Assembly (NCBI RefSeq): GCF_002778325.1
Contig: NZ_NESI01000003.1
Span: forward strand, 124,001-188,000
Source of the DNA: Limnohabitans sp. B9-3
GTDB taxonomy: Bacteria; Pseudomonadota; Gammaproteobacteria; Burkholderiales; Burkholderiaceae_C
Reading direction: 5' to 3'
DNA length: 64,000 nucleotides
This document shows positions 16,911 through 25,880 of the stretch, one piece after another. The notes below the pieces were generated by a model, which saw only the letters and a list, made by a program, of their open reading frames with translations, made no database searches and was not told the DNA's origin. A program made the position numbers and the translations under genes. Within the stretch, counting starts at the first letter, position 1. Each line of letters starts with the position of its first letter.

Positions 16911-17792
16911 ATGAGTAGCACCACACACGGTTCAACACCGTATTACTTTGTGCCCAGTGAATCGCGCCATCCGGCGTTTGCGGCATTGGGTTTGTTTTTT
17001 GTGATTTTGGGCGCAGGCCAATGGGTCAACGGCGCTGAGTGGGGCAAATATTGTTTGTTCTTCGGCTTGGCTTTTTGGCTCGGTGTGTTGTACCAGTGGT
17101 TTGGCGATGCCATTTCCGAGAGCGAAGGCGGTCAGTACGGTCACAAGATTGACTTGTCTTACCGTTGGAGCATGAGTTGGTTCATCTTTTCGGAAGTGAT
17201 GTTTTTTGGCGCTTTCTTCTCTGCTTTGTGGTGGGCGCGCTCGCACTCAGTGCCGATGTTGGGTAGCTTGGACAACGCCCTGCTTTGGCCAGATTTCAAA
17301 GCTGTGTGGCCCTCAATGGCCGCTGGTATGACGGCTTCTCCTGCCGGCATCATTGAACCGTTCCAAACGATGACCCCATTTTGGTTGCCCACCATCAACA
17401 CGGCTTTGCTGTTGAGCTCTGGCGTGACCTTGACGGTGGCCCATCATGCCGTCCGTGAAAACCACCGCGCTACGGCGATCAAGTTCATGTGGTTGACCGT
17501 GCTGTTGGGTGTGGTCTTCTTGTTTGTGCAAGGCTATGAGTACTACCATGCCTACAGTGACATGAACTTGAAGCTCACTTCAGGCATCTACGGCTCTACG
17601 TTCTTCATGTTGACGGGCTTCCACGGCTTCCACGTCTTTTTGGGTATGTTGATGTTGTTGGTCATCACCTTGCGTTTACAAAAAGGTCACTTCACGGCAG
17701 ACAAACACTTCGGTTTCGAAGGCGCTGCTTGGTACTGGCACTTTGTGGACGTGGTTTGGTTGGGCTTGTACATCTTGATTTACTGGCTGTAA
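16911..17792 (+). CDS. ctaE: Cytochrome c oxidase subunit III
   Basis: 293-residue membrane protein with seven predicted helices. The typical segments SMSWFIFSEVMFFGAFFSALWW, FMLTGFHGFHVFLG and the C-terminal AAWYWHFVDVVWLGLYILIYW are present. It stabilises subunit I and its proton uptake. The ATG at 16911 has an AAGGAG site 6 nt upstream; the GTG at 16905 is less likely. It is the last structural gene of the operon before a terminator. Confidence 0.96.
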   Translation: MSSTTHGSTPYYFVPSESRHPAFAALGLFFVILGAGQWVNGAEWGKYCLFFGLAFWLGVLYQWFGDAISESEGGQYGHKIDLSYRWSMSWFIFSEVMFFGAFFSALWWARSHSVPMLGSLDNALLWPDFKAVWPSMAAGMTASPAGIIEPFQTMTPFWLPTINTALLLSSGVTLTVAHHAVRENHRATAIKFMWLTVLLGVVFLFVQGYEYYHAYSDMNLKLTSGIYGSTFFMLTGFHGFHVFLGMLMLLVITLRLQKGHFTADKHFGFEGAAWYWHFVDVVWLGLYILIYWL

Positions 17793-17813
17793 ATCGAACA
17801 GTACATTGATGAG

Positions 17814-17838
17814 AAAAGGCCGCATGTGCGGCCTTTTT
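17814..17838 (+). terminator. Intrinsic terminator after ctaE
   Basis: An 11-bp perfect inverted repeat (AAAAGGCCGCA / TGCGGCCTTTT, 3-nt loop or less) followed by a T run. It closes the cox operon and may also serve the convergent twin-transmembrane gene. Confidence 0.9.
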
Positions 17839-17868
17839 TGTTGAGATGAAGAACTGTTGAAGCTGGGT

Positions 17869-18090
17869 TTATTGGCCTGCTTTGATGCCTGTTGGCTGGA
17901 TGTATCCCAGCTTCCAGCCGATCAAAATAAACACAAAAATCAGAATTGAGAAGCCGACCCTCAACGACAAAGCTTTCACCATACTGCTCGATTTAGCTTG
18001 TCCGTTGCGACCGTCTCGCATCATGAAGACCAGCGCAGAGCCCAAGCTCACCAAAATAGCCAAGAACGCAATTGCAACAATGAATTTCAT
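17869..18090 (-). CDS. Twin transmembrane protein
   Basis: 73-residue protein starting MKFIVAIAFLAILVSLGSAL. It has two hydrophobic helices separated by a basic loop (MMRDGRNGQ). Such proteins regularly precede SURF1 in Burkholderiales. The ATG at 18090 is preferred; ATGs at 18099 and 18147 give extra basic residues. Its start region overlaps the divergent SURF1 start by 11 nt, so the two genes are read head to head. Function unknown; a link to oxidase biogenesis is inferred. Confidence 0.7.
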   Translation of the reverse strand: MKFIVAIAFLAILVSLGSALVFMMRDGRNGQAKSSSMVKALSLRVGFSILIFVFILIGWKLGYIQPTGIKAGQ

Positions 18091-18853
18091 AAACGCCATT
18101 ATCACTTTACCGCGCAGCCGTGCTTTTGCATGGGTAACGCTGGCCACGTTGGTCGGTGTTGCGGTGACGGTGCGTTTGGGGTTTTGGCAACTGTCGCGAG
18201 CGGATCAAAAGCAAGCCATACATGCAGCGATCATGGCGCAGCAATCTGCGCCTGTGTTGTCTACAGAAACTTTGCTGGCGCAGCCCGGGTTGTTGAAGCA
18301 AATGCACCGTCGCGTTCAGTTGCAAGGACGCTGGTTGCATGAGCAGACCGTTTATTTGGACAACCGACCCATGCAAGGTCGCGTTGGCTTTTGGGTCGTG
18401 ACGCCTTTGGTTCTGAAGGATGACACCACCGTGTTGGTGCAGCGCGGCTGGATACCACGCAACAGCCTAGACCGCACGCAACTCGCGCCGATTGAAACGC
18501 CATCTGGGGTTGTGCGATTACAGGGGCGCTTAGCACCTGCACCTTCTCCTCTGTTGAGTTTGGTGGGTGCGCAAGAAGATATCAGCGCTGAATCAAGGAC
18601 TTCCAAGATTCGGCAAAATCTAAACGTCGACCAAATGACCGCTCAAACGGGTGTCGAGTTTGCTGCGACTGTGTTGCAAACCGATCCTCCATCCGATGGC
18701 CTGTTGCGTGAGTGGCTCGAAATTTCAGCGGGGGTTGAAAAAAATCACGCTTATGCCTTTCAATGGTTTGCTTTGGCTGCTGTGCAGTTGATGCTTTATC
18801 TTTGGTTCCAATTCATCACACCTTATCGCCATGTCCGACGCTCCACGCCCTGA
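18080..18853 (+). CDS. SURF1 family oxidase assembly protein
   Basis: 257-residue membrane protein with an N-terminal helix (AFAWVTLATLVGVAVTVRLGFWQLSRADQK, the SURF1 start), a periplasmic domain with LQGRWL, YLDNRPMQGRVGFWVVTPL and RGWIPR, and a C-terminal helix ending WFQFITPYRH. It assists heme a insertion into subunit I. It starts at ATG 18080, in frame with no better downstream option, overlapping the divergent gene start. It begins the second assembly operon and overlaps the next gene by 23 nt. Confidence 0.9.
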   Translation: MNFINAIITLPRSRAFAWVTLATLVGVAVTVRLGFWQLSRADQKQAIHAAIMAQQSAPVLSTETLLAQPGLLKQMHRRVQLQGRWLHEQTVYLDNRPMQGRVGFWVVTPLVLKDDTTVLVQRGWIPRNSLDRTQLAPIETPSGVVRLQGRLAPAPSPLLSLVGAQEDISAESRTSKIRQNLNVDQMTAQTGVEFAATVLQTDPPSDGLLREWLEISAGVEKNHAYAFQWFALAAVQLMLYLWFQFITPYRHVRRSTP

Positions 18854-19523
18854 ATCCGACCATCCTTTGGGGATGACGGTGTATGACTTGCCTTCTCCCA
18901 ATGCGGTCGCACAAGCCGATGCCAAACGTACCCAGATGGGTCGGCTGCGCATGCTCGCTGTTTTGTTGATTTGCGCCGCACCTGTGCTGGCGTCTTATTT
19001 CACTTACTACGTGGTTCGCCCTGAAGGTCGGCGCAACTTTGGCGAGTTGATTCAGCCCACGCGTGCGCTGCCCAATGTGACTGTTCAAAACTTGGGCGGT
19101 CAAAAAATTCAATTGCCCCAGCTCAAAGGGCAGTGGTTGTTGGTGAGCGTGGCAGATGCTGCTTGCGATGCCGTTTGCTTACGTAATCTGTATTTGCAAC
19201 GCCAAATTTTGATGGGCCTTGGCAAAGAACGTGACCGCACCGAATGGGTTTGGTTGGTCACTGACGCAGCCCAAGTCCCCGCAGAAATTATGCCGGGCTT
19301 GAAAGAAGCCAATGTCTTGCGCGTTAACCCACAAGAACTACAACAATGGCTGGTCCCCGCCGAGGGCAAAGCCTTGTCGGATCACTTGTTTGTGGTCGAC
19401 CCTCATGGCCATTGGATGATGCGATTTCCTGCGCAGCTGAGCAATGAAGAAGCAGTCAAAGCCAAAAAAGATCTCGAACGTTTGCTGCGTGCGGCAGCCT
19501 CATGGGATGAGGCGGGCCGTTGA
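18831..19523 (+). CDS. Membrane-anchored thioredoxin-fold oxidase assembly protein
   Basis: 230-residue protein with one transmembrane helix (about 41-61: LAVLLICAAPVLASYFTYYVV). The periplasmic domain resembles SCO/thioredoxin folds, with a CxxxC pair (ACDAVC, about residue 115) where SCO proteins bind copper. Overlap with SURF1 (23 nt) and ctaA (1-nt stop/start fusion TGATG) places it firmly in the oxidase assembly operon. The family name is not certain; copper or thiol handling is inferred. Confidence 0.7.
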   Translation: MSDAPRPESDHPLGMTVYDLPSPNAVAQADAKRTQMGRLRMLAVLLICAAPVLASYFTYYVVRPEGRRNFGELIQPTRALPNVTVQNLGGQKIQLPQLKGQWLLVSVADAACDAVCLRNLYLQRQILMGLGKERDRTEWVWLVTDAAQVPAEIMPGLKEANVLRVNPQELQQWLVPAEGKALSDHLFVVDPHGHWMMRFPAQLSNEEAVKAKKDLERLLRAAASWDEAGR

Positions 19524-20632
19524 TGGAAAACTTTGACCTCGGACCCGTGATTCACCTCTTGGTGATGGGCGCTCTAGTTGCCTTGGTTCCGCTGTGCTGG
19601 GTGTGGTTGCGTAATCCCCGAGCTTCTACCGCCAGACGTGTGCAATTGCTGACCTTGGTGACGCTTTTTCTCACCTTTGATTTGGTTTTGTTTGGCGCCT
19701 TCACGCGCTTGACCGATTCAGGTTTGGGTTGTCCAGATTGGCCTGGCTGTTATGGGCACGCAAGTCCAGTGGGTGCGCAGACCATGATTGCGGCTGAGCA
19801 AAGTCAAATGCCCAGTGGTCCTGTCACACACACCAAGGCTTGGATTGAGATGGTGCACCGGTACATGGCCATGGCGGTGGGTGGGCTGATTTTGACTTTG
19901 GCCACATTTGCTTGGGCTCGGCGCTGGCGTAAGGGGGGGAATAGAGGCATTGCTTTGCCTACATTCACCTTGATTTGGGTCTGTGTTCAAGGGGCATTTG
20001 GGGCCTTGACGGTGACCATGAAGTTGTTCCCGTTGATTGTCACTCTTCACCTGCTGGGCGCTTTGGTGTTGCTCGCCTTATTAACCCTGCAAGTTCAGCG
20101 CGATCGTCTCCAAAGTGGGGTCACGTTGCCTTCCAACATGACGCAAGGCTTGTTTGTGGCAACGTCTGTGGGTTTGCTGATGCTGACGGTTCAAGTGTTG
20201 TTAGGGGGATGGGTCAGTACCAACTATGCGGTGTTGGCTTGCAACACCTTTCCGCAATGCCAAGGCAGTTGGTGGCCGTTGATGGACTTTGAGCAGGGCT
20301 TTACTCTGTGGCGTCATCTGGGTCAAAACGCGCAGGGTGATGCCTTGACGTTTGAGGCACTGACAGCCATCCATTACGTGCACCGACTCGCTGCTTATTT
20401 TGTTTTGGCTTATTTGGCTTGGCTGGCCTTGCGGCTGCGTCATGTGGCTGAAATGCCTGCTCGCTTGCTGCTGTGTTTGTTGTTGTTGCAGTTGTTGACC
20501 GGGTTGTCCAATGTGGTGTTGGATTGGCCTTTGGTGGCTGCCGTGTTACACACAGGGGGTGCTGCTGCAATGGTTGTGGTGCTGGTGTGGTTGTTGACAG
20601 GTGCGCGAGCGTCGCGCGCCGCTTTGATTTGA
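19523..20632 (+). CDS. ctaA: Heme A synthase (COX15/CtaA)
   Basis: 369-residue inner-membrane enzyme with about eight helices that converts heme o to heme a. Conserved segments are [31 protein letters not shown] with its heme-ligand His, TLHLLGAL, and the second-half [13 protein letters not shown] 19523 shares its A with the upstream stop. CtaB follows 19 nt downstream, so heme o is made and used within one operon. Confidence 0.95.
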   Translation: MENFDLGPVIHLLVMGALVALVPLCWVWLRNPRASTARRVQLLTLVTLFLTFDLVLFGAFTRLTDSGLGCPDWPGCYGHASPVGAQTMIAAEQSQMPSGPVTHTKAWIEMVHRYMAMAVGGLILTLATFAWARRWRKGGNRGIALPTFTLIWVCVQGAFGALTVTMKLFPLIVTLHLLGALVLLALLTLQVQRDRLQSGVTLPSNMTQGLFVATSVGLLMLTVQVLLGGWVSTNYAVLACNTFPQCQGSWWPLMDFEQGFTLWRHLGQNAQGDALTFEALTAIHYVHRLAAYFVLAYLAWLALRLRHVAEMPARLLLCLLLLQLLTGLSNVVLDWPLVAAVLHTGGAAAMVVVLVWLLTGARASRAALI

Positions 20633-20651
20633 TTGTTACGAGACCCGTTTT

Positions 20652-21539
20652 ATGAGCCTCGCTGTTCCTTTTTTCATCCGATTGCGTCAGTTCAATGCGC
20701 TAACCAAACCGCGGGTGATTCAACTCATCGTTTTTTGTGCCTTGATTGGCATGGTGCTAGCGGTGCCTGGTGTTCCGAACTTGGACGAAGTCAAACTTGG
20801 CGCTTGGTCCTGTTTGGGCATTTGGTTCGTCTCAGGTGCAGCTGCAGCTTTCAATTGTTTGGTTGAAAAAGGCATCGATTCGCGCATGAAACGAACAGCT
20901 TGGCGTCCTACCGCCAAGGGCGAGTTGAGCGACTTCGAGACACTGCTGTTCTCCACGGTCATGTGCTTGGTAGGTTCATGGATTTTGTATGAGCTGGTCA
21001 ATCCGCTCACCATGTGGCTGACGTTTGCCACGTTTGTGGGCTATGCGGTGATTTATACCGTGATCTTGAAGCCCCTGACCCCACAAAACATCGTCATCGG
21101 TGGCGCTTCAGGTGCCATGCCGCCTGTGTTGGGCTGGGCTGCCATGACAGGCGACGTGGGGCCTGAAGCCCTGATTTTGTTTCTCATTATTTTCTTGTGG
21201 ACGCCACCACACTTTTGGGCCTTGGCTTTGTACCGGGTCGAGGATTACCGCAAATCGGGCTTGCCCATGTTGCCAGTGACCCATGGCAATGAATTCACGC
21301 GCTTGCAAATCTTGCTCTATACCTTTGTGCTGTTTGCCTCGTGTTTGATGCCATTTATTTACCGCATGAGTGGTTGGTTTTATTTGGTCAGTGCGATTAT
21401 TTTGAGTCTGGGTTTTTGCGGTTATGCCTTCGCTCTTTGGCGCAATTACTCGGATGCTTTGGCGCGCAAGACCTTTCGTTTTTCGCTCATTCATTTGAGC
21501 TTGTTGTTTGCCGCACTTTTAATTGATCATTACCTGTGA
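20652..21539 (+). CDS. ctaB: Protoheme IX farnesyltransferase (heme O synthase)
   Basis: 295-residue polytopic prenyltransferase of the UbiA superfamily. The motif [10 protein letters not shown] near residue 16 and the Asp-containing substrate motif [15 protein letters not shown] (about 71-85) are visible, as is [27 protein letters not shown]. It adds a farnesyl group to heme b for heme a synthesis. Its stop overlaps the start of the SCO gene by 1 nt. Confidence 0.96.
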   Translation: MSLAVPFFIRLRQFNALTKPRVIQLIVFCALIGMVLAVPGVPNLDEVKLGAWSCLGIWFVSGAAAAFNCLVEKGIDSRMKRTAWRPTAKGELSDFETLLFSTVMCLVGSWILYELVNPLTMWLTFATFVGYAVIYTVILKPLTPQNIVIGGASGAMPPVLGWAAMTGDVGPEALILFLIIFLWTPPHFWALALYRVEDYRKSGLPMLPVTHGNEFTRLQILLYTFVLFASCLMPFIYRMSGWFYLVSAIILSLGFCGYAFALWRNYSDALARKTFRFSLIHLSLLFAALLIDHYL

Positions 21540-22141
21540 TGACCTTAAAACGACGTTTTTTCCACGCATGCACCTTGGCCCTCTTAGGCTTGGTCATGAC
21601 GGCTTGCACGCCTGACAAGCCCAAATTTAACGCCATTGATGTGACGGGTGCCGATTACGCCAAAGGCTTCACCTTGGCCGATCAACTGGGTCAGCAGCGA
21701 AGCTTGAGTGACTTCAAGGGCAAGGTGGTGGTGCTGTTTTTTGGTTACACCCAATGCCCAGATGTCTGTCCTACCTCGATGGTTGAATTGGCAGAGGTCA
21801 AACGATTGTTGGGTTCGCAGGGTGACAAGTTACAGGGGGCTTTCATCACCGTAGACCCTGCCCGTGATACGGCTGAGGTGCTCAACGCCTACATGGGTAA
21901 CTTTGACCCGACGTTTGTGGCGTTCATTCCGACGCCTGAGCAGTTGGCGGTCGTCGCCAAAGATTACAAGGTCTACTACAAACGGTCGGAAGGCAAAACG
22001 CCCACGAGCTACACCATGGACCACTCCGCAGGCAGTTACGTTTACGACACGCAGGGTAATTTGCGCTTGTACAGCCGTTATGGAAGCGGTGCAGCTGCTC
22101 TGGCGCAAGACATTCAAGTACTTTTAAAAGCGCAGCCTTGA
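21539..22141 (+). CDS. SCO1/SenC copper-delivery lipoprotein
   Basis: 200-residue protein with a lipobox (LVMTAC) after a short signal, so it is membrane-anchored. The thioredoxin fold has the copper motif CPDVCPTSM (about residue 76) and a later TMDHSAGSYV His. It loads the CuA site of subunit II. It is the last gene of the surf1-ctaA-ctaB-sco operon and ends at a palindromic terminator. Confidence 0.93.
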   Translation: MTLKRRFFHACTLALLGLVMTACTPDKPKFNAIDVTGADYAKGFTLADQLGQQRSLSDFKGKVVVLFFGYTQCPDVCPTSMVELAEVKRLLGSQGDKLQGAFITVDPARDTAEVLNAYMGNFDPTFVAFIPTPEQLAVVAKDYKVYYKRSEGKTPTSYTMDHSAGSYVYDTQGNLRLYSRYGSGAAALAQDIQVLLKAQP

Positions 22142-22170
22142 TGGCTCTTTGATGGCGAGAAGTCAAAGAA

Positions 22171-22192
22171 AAGGGCCGCAATTGCGGCCCTT
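22171..22192. terminator. Palindromic bidirectional terminator
   Basis: A perfect 22-bp palindrome with a GGGCCGCAATTGCGGCCC core between the convergent sco and rpoH genes. T and A flanks are short, so efficiency is uncertain. Confidence 0.7.
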
Positions 22193-22228
22193 GTCATGTC
22201 TGCGCTAAGTTCTGTATGACGCAGTGAC

Positions 22229-23164
22229 TTAAGCGTATTCAGCCAAAGCTGTCTTCATTTTCTTCATAGCGGCTACTTCGATTTGGCGGATGCGCTCCGC
22301 GCTTACGCCATATTCGGCGGCCAGATCATGCAGCGTCATGCCACCCGAGCCGTTATCTTGAACCTTGAGCCAGCGTTCTTCCACAATGCGGCGGCTTCGC
22401 GCATCCAACACGTTCAGTGCCGCTGTCAGGCCGTCCGAAGCTAGCACGTCGCGTTGATGCGCGGCAATCATGGCGGTAGGTTCATGGTTGGTGTCGGTCA
22501 AGTAGGCGATGGGACCGTAAGCATCTTCGTTGTCGTCACTGGGCGAGGGGTCGAGTAACACGTCGCCACCCGACATGCGCATTTCCATCTCGACCACTTC
22601 TTCTGGCTTGACATTGAGTTTGTGCGCCACGGTATCGATTTCAACCGCATTCAGTGTGTTGCGGTGCGTGGACGCATCGCCTTCGCCCGCGTCAGCCTTG
22701 AAGCCTTGCTTCATGGACCGCAAGTTGAAAAAGAGCTTGCGCTGGGCTTTGGTCGTGGCGACCTTGACCATGCGCCAGTTCTTCAAGATGTATTCGTGAA
22801 TTTCAGCCTTGATCCAGTGCATGGCGTAGCTAACCAAACGCACACCTTGGTCAGGGTCAAAGCGTTTGACGGCCTTCATCAAGCCCACGTTGCCTTCTTG
22901 GATCAAGTCAGCATGGGGCAGGCCGTAGCCCAAGTATTGGCGTGACACTGAAACCACCAAGCGCAGGTGCGACAGCACCAGCTTTCCGGCAGCTTCGAGG
23001 TCGTTGTTATCACGCAGTTTGCGGGCGAATTCTTGTTCTTGCTCCAGCGTCAGCATGGGCAAGCGGTTCGCCGCCGTGATGTACGCATCGATGTTGCCCA
23101 GCGGGGGCACCATCGACCATGGATTCACGACGGAGAGGGGAGCAGCATGTGTCAAATTTGTCAT
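22229..23164 (-). CDS. rpoH: RNA polymerase sigma-32 (heat shock) factor
   Basis: 311-residue sigma factor directing transcription of chaperone and protease genes. The sigma-32-specific RpoH box QRKLFFNLR is at 141-149. Region 2 (DLIQEGNVGLMKAVKRFDP) precedes it, and the region 4 helix-turn-helix (LAAEYGVSAERIRQIEVAAMKK) is at the C-terminus. A near-perfect CIRCE operator lies 33-60 nt upstream of the start codon, implying transcriptional control by HrcA, whose gene is at 41609 in this window. Confidence 0.96.
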   Translation of the reverse strand: MTNLTHAAPLSVVNPWSMVPPLGNIDAYITAANRLPMLTLEQEQEFARKLRDNNDLEAAGKLVLSHLRLVVSVSRQYLGYGLPHADLIQEGNVGLMKAVKRFDPDQGVRLVSYAMHWIKAEIHEYILKNWRMVKVATTKAQRKLFFNLRSMKQGFKADAGEGDASTHRNTLNAVEIDTVAHKLNVKPEEVVEMEMRMSGGDVLLDPSPSDDNEDAYGPIAYLTDTNHEPTAMIAAHQRDVLASDGLTAALNVLDARSRRIVEERWLKVQDNGSGGMTLHDLAAEYGVSAERIRQIEVAAMKKMKTALAEYA

Positions 23165-23197
23165 TTTGTAGTCCTTTCGGATACCAACACGCCCATA

Positions 23198-23224
23198 TTA
23201 GCACTTGAGGGGAGAGAGTGCTAA
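23198..23224. promoter_or_regulatory. CIRCE operator (HrcA site) upstream of rpoH
   Basis: TTAGCACTT-N9-GAGTGCTAA. This differs from the consensus TTAGCACTC-N9-GAGTGCTAA at a single position and keeps the exact 9-bp spacer. It lies between the divergent-free rpoH start (23164) and the next gene, where only rpoH can be its target. HrcA bound here would repress rpoH under normal temperature. Confidence 0.92.
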
Positions 23225-23243
23225 AACCTCAAAAATTTAGGGT

Positions 23244-24347
23244 TTACCCGTTCATGTGCCGGCGGTTCATGGCGGCGTTGCTTAAGCGCCTTGCTGTCTC
23301 TAGGTCATCGCTTTGTCCCAATGGCTGAACATGTAGTTCGTGCGAAGAAGGCGTGGGCAGCAATTGCTGGAGGGTGTGGCGAACCTGCGTTAAACGTGGG
23401 TCATCGGGCATTGCGTCGTCGGTGGTGTCGTTGATGCAAAAGAAGTCGAGGAGGCCAAATTGCGATCTCAGCTGGTCGAGTTCTGAATTGAGCCGTGCGT
23501 CACCCGTGGCCACGTAAAGATGCGAGTGGTCCTTGATCTGGGCGACACCATGGGCTAAAGCCCAGCGCAGCACAAAGTCGGACACGATCGTGGGCTTGTC
23601 CCAACTGCGAAAAACAGTGGAGCGGACACGTGCAAACAAGTCAGCTGCTTCGTCTTCAAGTGTCATCAAAATCGATTTCAACATGGGACGGGGCGAGTGC
23701 GCAAAGGTGCGCGCTGTGTGAATATAAGTGGCGTCGAGTTGATGTATCAGTTGGGGCTGCGCTAAGACGCTTGACCGTGCGTCAGCCTTGGCTTCGAGCC
23801 ATTCTTTTGACAAGCGGCTGGCATTTTCGAGCGAGGTCGCATCGGTTTGCATCGTGTGTCCCACCACTTCGGGATCGTCCGACCAAGCGACGTAAAAGCC
23901 ACCGTCAAAAAACCAATCACTGACTTGAACGGGTGCACCAAAGAACACGTCATCGTTGAAATAGAAATAACGCTCCGCCAGCCCGGGAATGCGGTGGATG
24001 TAAGACTCGATGTTGCCTGAGTCAAAGGTGGGCAAGGCGCTTTCGGGAATCAAATCTCTGTGATCGATCAAGGTGAGTCGATCTGAGGTTTTGAGCCATG
24101 CCGGTACTTGGCCATCGGTCACGATATAGACGTGGCCATGGTCAGGGAAAAATTGCGCCAGTGCGCGCAAGCTGTAACGCAGCTCATCGTTGTCCCGAAA
24201 CCGGCCCTCGACGTTGCCAAAGCGTGCGATGGCGTGATCGCCTTGAGCACGCATGAGGTTGGAGGCATTGAGTCGCTTGGCGCGCCATCCGTCGTCGTTG
24301 CCGTCCACCCAAAGGTAAACAATGTCGATGGGAGAAGAAATTTGCAT
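23244..24347 (-). CDS. Stealth family sugar-phosphotransferase
   Basis: 367-residue protein with the Stealth regions in order: CR1 IDIVYLWVDGNDDGW at the N-terminus, CR2 RFRDNDELRYSLRAL then VYIVTDGQVPAWL, CR3 with ERYFYFNDDVFFG (about 145-157) and a C-terminal part rich in His. Stealth enzymes move hexose-1-phosphate units from nucleotide sugars to make phosphodiester-linked capsular or surface glycans. ATG 24347 begins directly before CR1. It stands next to rpoH without other capsule genes, so acceptor and polymer are unknown. Confidence 0.85.
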   Translation of the reverse strand: MQISSPIDIVYLWVDGNDDGWRAKRLNASNLMRAQGDHAIARFGNVEGRFRDNDELRYSLRALAQFFPDHGHVYIVTDGQVPAWLKTSDRLTLIDHRDLIPESALPTFDSGNIESYIHRIPGLAERYFYFNDDVFFGAPVQVSDWFFDGGFYVAWSDDPEVVGHTMQTDATSLENASRLSKEWLEAKADARSSVLAQPQLIHQLDATYIHTARTFAHSPRPMLKSILMTLEDEAADLFARVRSTVFRSWDKPTIVSDFVLRWALAHGVAQIKDHSHLYVATGDARLNSELDQLRSQFGLLDFFCINDTTDDAMPDDPRLTQVRHTLQQLLPTPSSHELHVQPLGQSDDLETARRLSNAAMNRRHMNG

Positions 24348-24392
24348 ACGGTATTTTAGAAGTGAGGGCCATGCCTGGGGTAAATTGGGTCT

Positions 24393-25160
24393 ATGTCTGA
24401 ATCTCATTTTCTACCCCCCGTTGTTGTGCTCGAACACATGCTGCCTGAGTTGCAAGCAAAAGGGTATGCCGTGTTGGGCCCCCAAGATGTGGCGCGTTGG
24501 GCCCATTGCAACCTGTCTGAATTGAACGCGTTGAGTTCTGACTGGCAAGGCATGCCGCCTGATCTTTATTTGAAAGACGGCGGCCATTACCGCCGACGCC
24601 GTCATTCATGTTTTGCGTATGAGTCTGACGTGCTGTCACAGGTGCCACACCGTGCGCATTGGCAGTCGCTTGACTACAACGCTTTGCATGGCGGCATGCA
24701 GCGTTGGTTTGAGCCGATGCAAGCGCAGACCGTGGGGTCGACCGCTTGGCAGCAGCTGTTGTGTGCCTTTGGTCAAACAGCAAAAGCGTTGCGTGAGTTC
24801 AAACACGCGGGTGCAGAGCCTGCAAGGGGCTGCATTGAAGCGCATCAATTTCGCATTGACACCACCGATGGGATTGGTCGCCCCACGCCTGAAGGAGCGC
24901 ACCGGGATGGGGTCGACTTGGTGGGGGTGTTTATGGTCAATCGGACGGGCATCAAAGGCGGCGAGACCCGCGTGTTTGACGCTCATGGATCAGGTGGCCA
25001 GCGATTCACGTTGACCGAGCCTTGGTCTTTGCTGTTGCTAGACGACGCTCGGGTGATTCATGAAACCACACCCATTCAACCGCTGGCCCCCAATGGCCAC
25101 CGCGATACCTTGGTGTTGACGTGCTTGGCTGGCGCGTTTCAAAAAGAGGTTTCTCCGTAA
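24393..25160 (+). CDS. 2OG-Fe dioxygenase family protein
   Basis: 255-residue protein of the 2-oxoglutarate/iron dioxygenase group PF10014. The iron ligands are apparently His and Asp in AHRDGVDLVGVFMVNR (about 168-183) and a distal His in ARVIHETTPI (about 226). The family includes free amino acid hydroxylases such as isoleucine dioxygenase. It is divergent from the Stealth gene (45 nt between starts) and convergent with the Rrf2 gene. The substrate is unknown. Confidence 0.8.
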   Translation: MSESHFLPPVVVLEHMLPELQAKGYAVLGPQDVARWAHCNLSELNALSSDWQGMPPDLYLKDGGHYRRRRHSCFAYESDVLSQVPHRAHWQSLDYNALHGGMQRWFEPMQAQTVGSTAWQQLLCAFGQTAKALREFKHAGAEPARGCIEAHQFRIDTTDGIGRPTPEGAHRDGVDLVGVFMVNRTGIKGGETRVFDAHGSGGQRFTLTEPWSLLLLDDARVIHETTPIQPLAPNGHRDTLVLTCLAGAFQKEVSP

Positions 25161-25169
25161 GGACGCGTC

Positions 25170-25664
25170 TTAGCAGCGCATGGACAACTGAAACACGGAG
25201 TTGGGCGCATGAGGGATAAACATCTCAGGCAAGGGCTTGAATTTGAAGCGATTGGTCGTCGTGCTGGGCGGCGCATCCCAGTCGCGCACATCGACCAATT
25301 CAGCCAAGGTGGTGGCGGCCAGATGACGTTCAATCACTTGTTGCAGCCCCAACTCAAAGTCGGTACTCAGCACGGTGTTTTCATTGGCATGCTCTGGGTG
25401 AGTCGGCAAAGGTGTTTCAAAAATTTTGGCGATGTCCCATACCGTGACAAATGAAGGGTCCGCATCCATTTGGTAGCCGCCGCCTGGGCCTTTGCCCGAT
25501 CGGATCAAGCCATGCGCTTTGAGGGACTTCAAAATGCTTTCTAAATACGACACCGACAAGTTGAGCCGCTCTGACATAGCTTTGGTGGTCAAAGGACGGC
25601 CCGCAGGCTGGCTGGCGATGGCCAAAACGGTTTTTAATGCGAAATCTGTTTTGTTAGAGATCAT
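25170..25664 (-). CDS. Rrf2 family transcriptional regulator
   Basis: 164-residue winged-helix protein starting MISNKTDFALKTVLAIA. The Rrf2 helix-turn-helix (TTKAMSERLNLSVSYLESILKSLKAHGLI) and wing (GKGPGGGYQM) are clear. The three-cysteine cluster that binds iron-sulfur in IscR/NsrR is absent, as the only Cys is the last residue, so it probably senses something else or nothing. It is unlinked to iron-sulfur genes. It is divergent from the bactofilin gene across a 216-bp spacer. Confidence 0.85.
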   Translation of the reverse strand: MISNKTDFALKTVLAIASQPAGRPLTTKAMSERLNLSVSYLESILKSLKAHGLIRSGKGPGGGYQMDADPSFVTVWDIAKIFETPLPTHPEHANENTVLSTDFELGLQQVIERHLAATTLAELVDVRDWDAPPSTTTNRFKFKPLPEMFIPHAPNSVFQLSMRC

Positions 25665-25880
25665 GGGGCTTACCTTTGGATACGTTGAGTAGCATTATGT
25701 GTTTTAAGTGTTTTTTTGTCTAGGTTTTAGCTCTATATTTCAACTTAACCTATTCAAAATCTACGCAATCAGTGTAGAGCTTACTTTTTTAGCGCCAATA
25801 TGGATGCGCTGAACTTGCGCTTCAGGCTCTAAAATTCAACCATCTTGATTCAAGATCACCACACACTTCAAAGGACACGC
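25665..25880. promoter_or_regulatory. Divergent spacer between rrf2 and bactofilin genes
   Basis: AT-rich spacer with TTGTTAGAG and TATATTTC-like stretches. It should hold the promoters of both genes. I see no clear operator or RNA element in it. Confidence 0.4.

Noticed and set aside
23630..23923. Plus-strand open frames opposite the Stealth gene
   Set aside because: Stealth conserved regions lie on the minus strand and explain the sequence.
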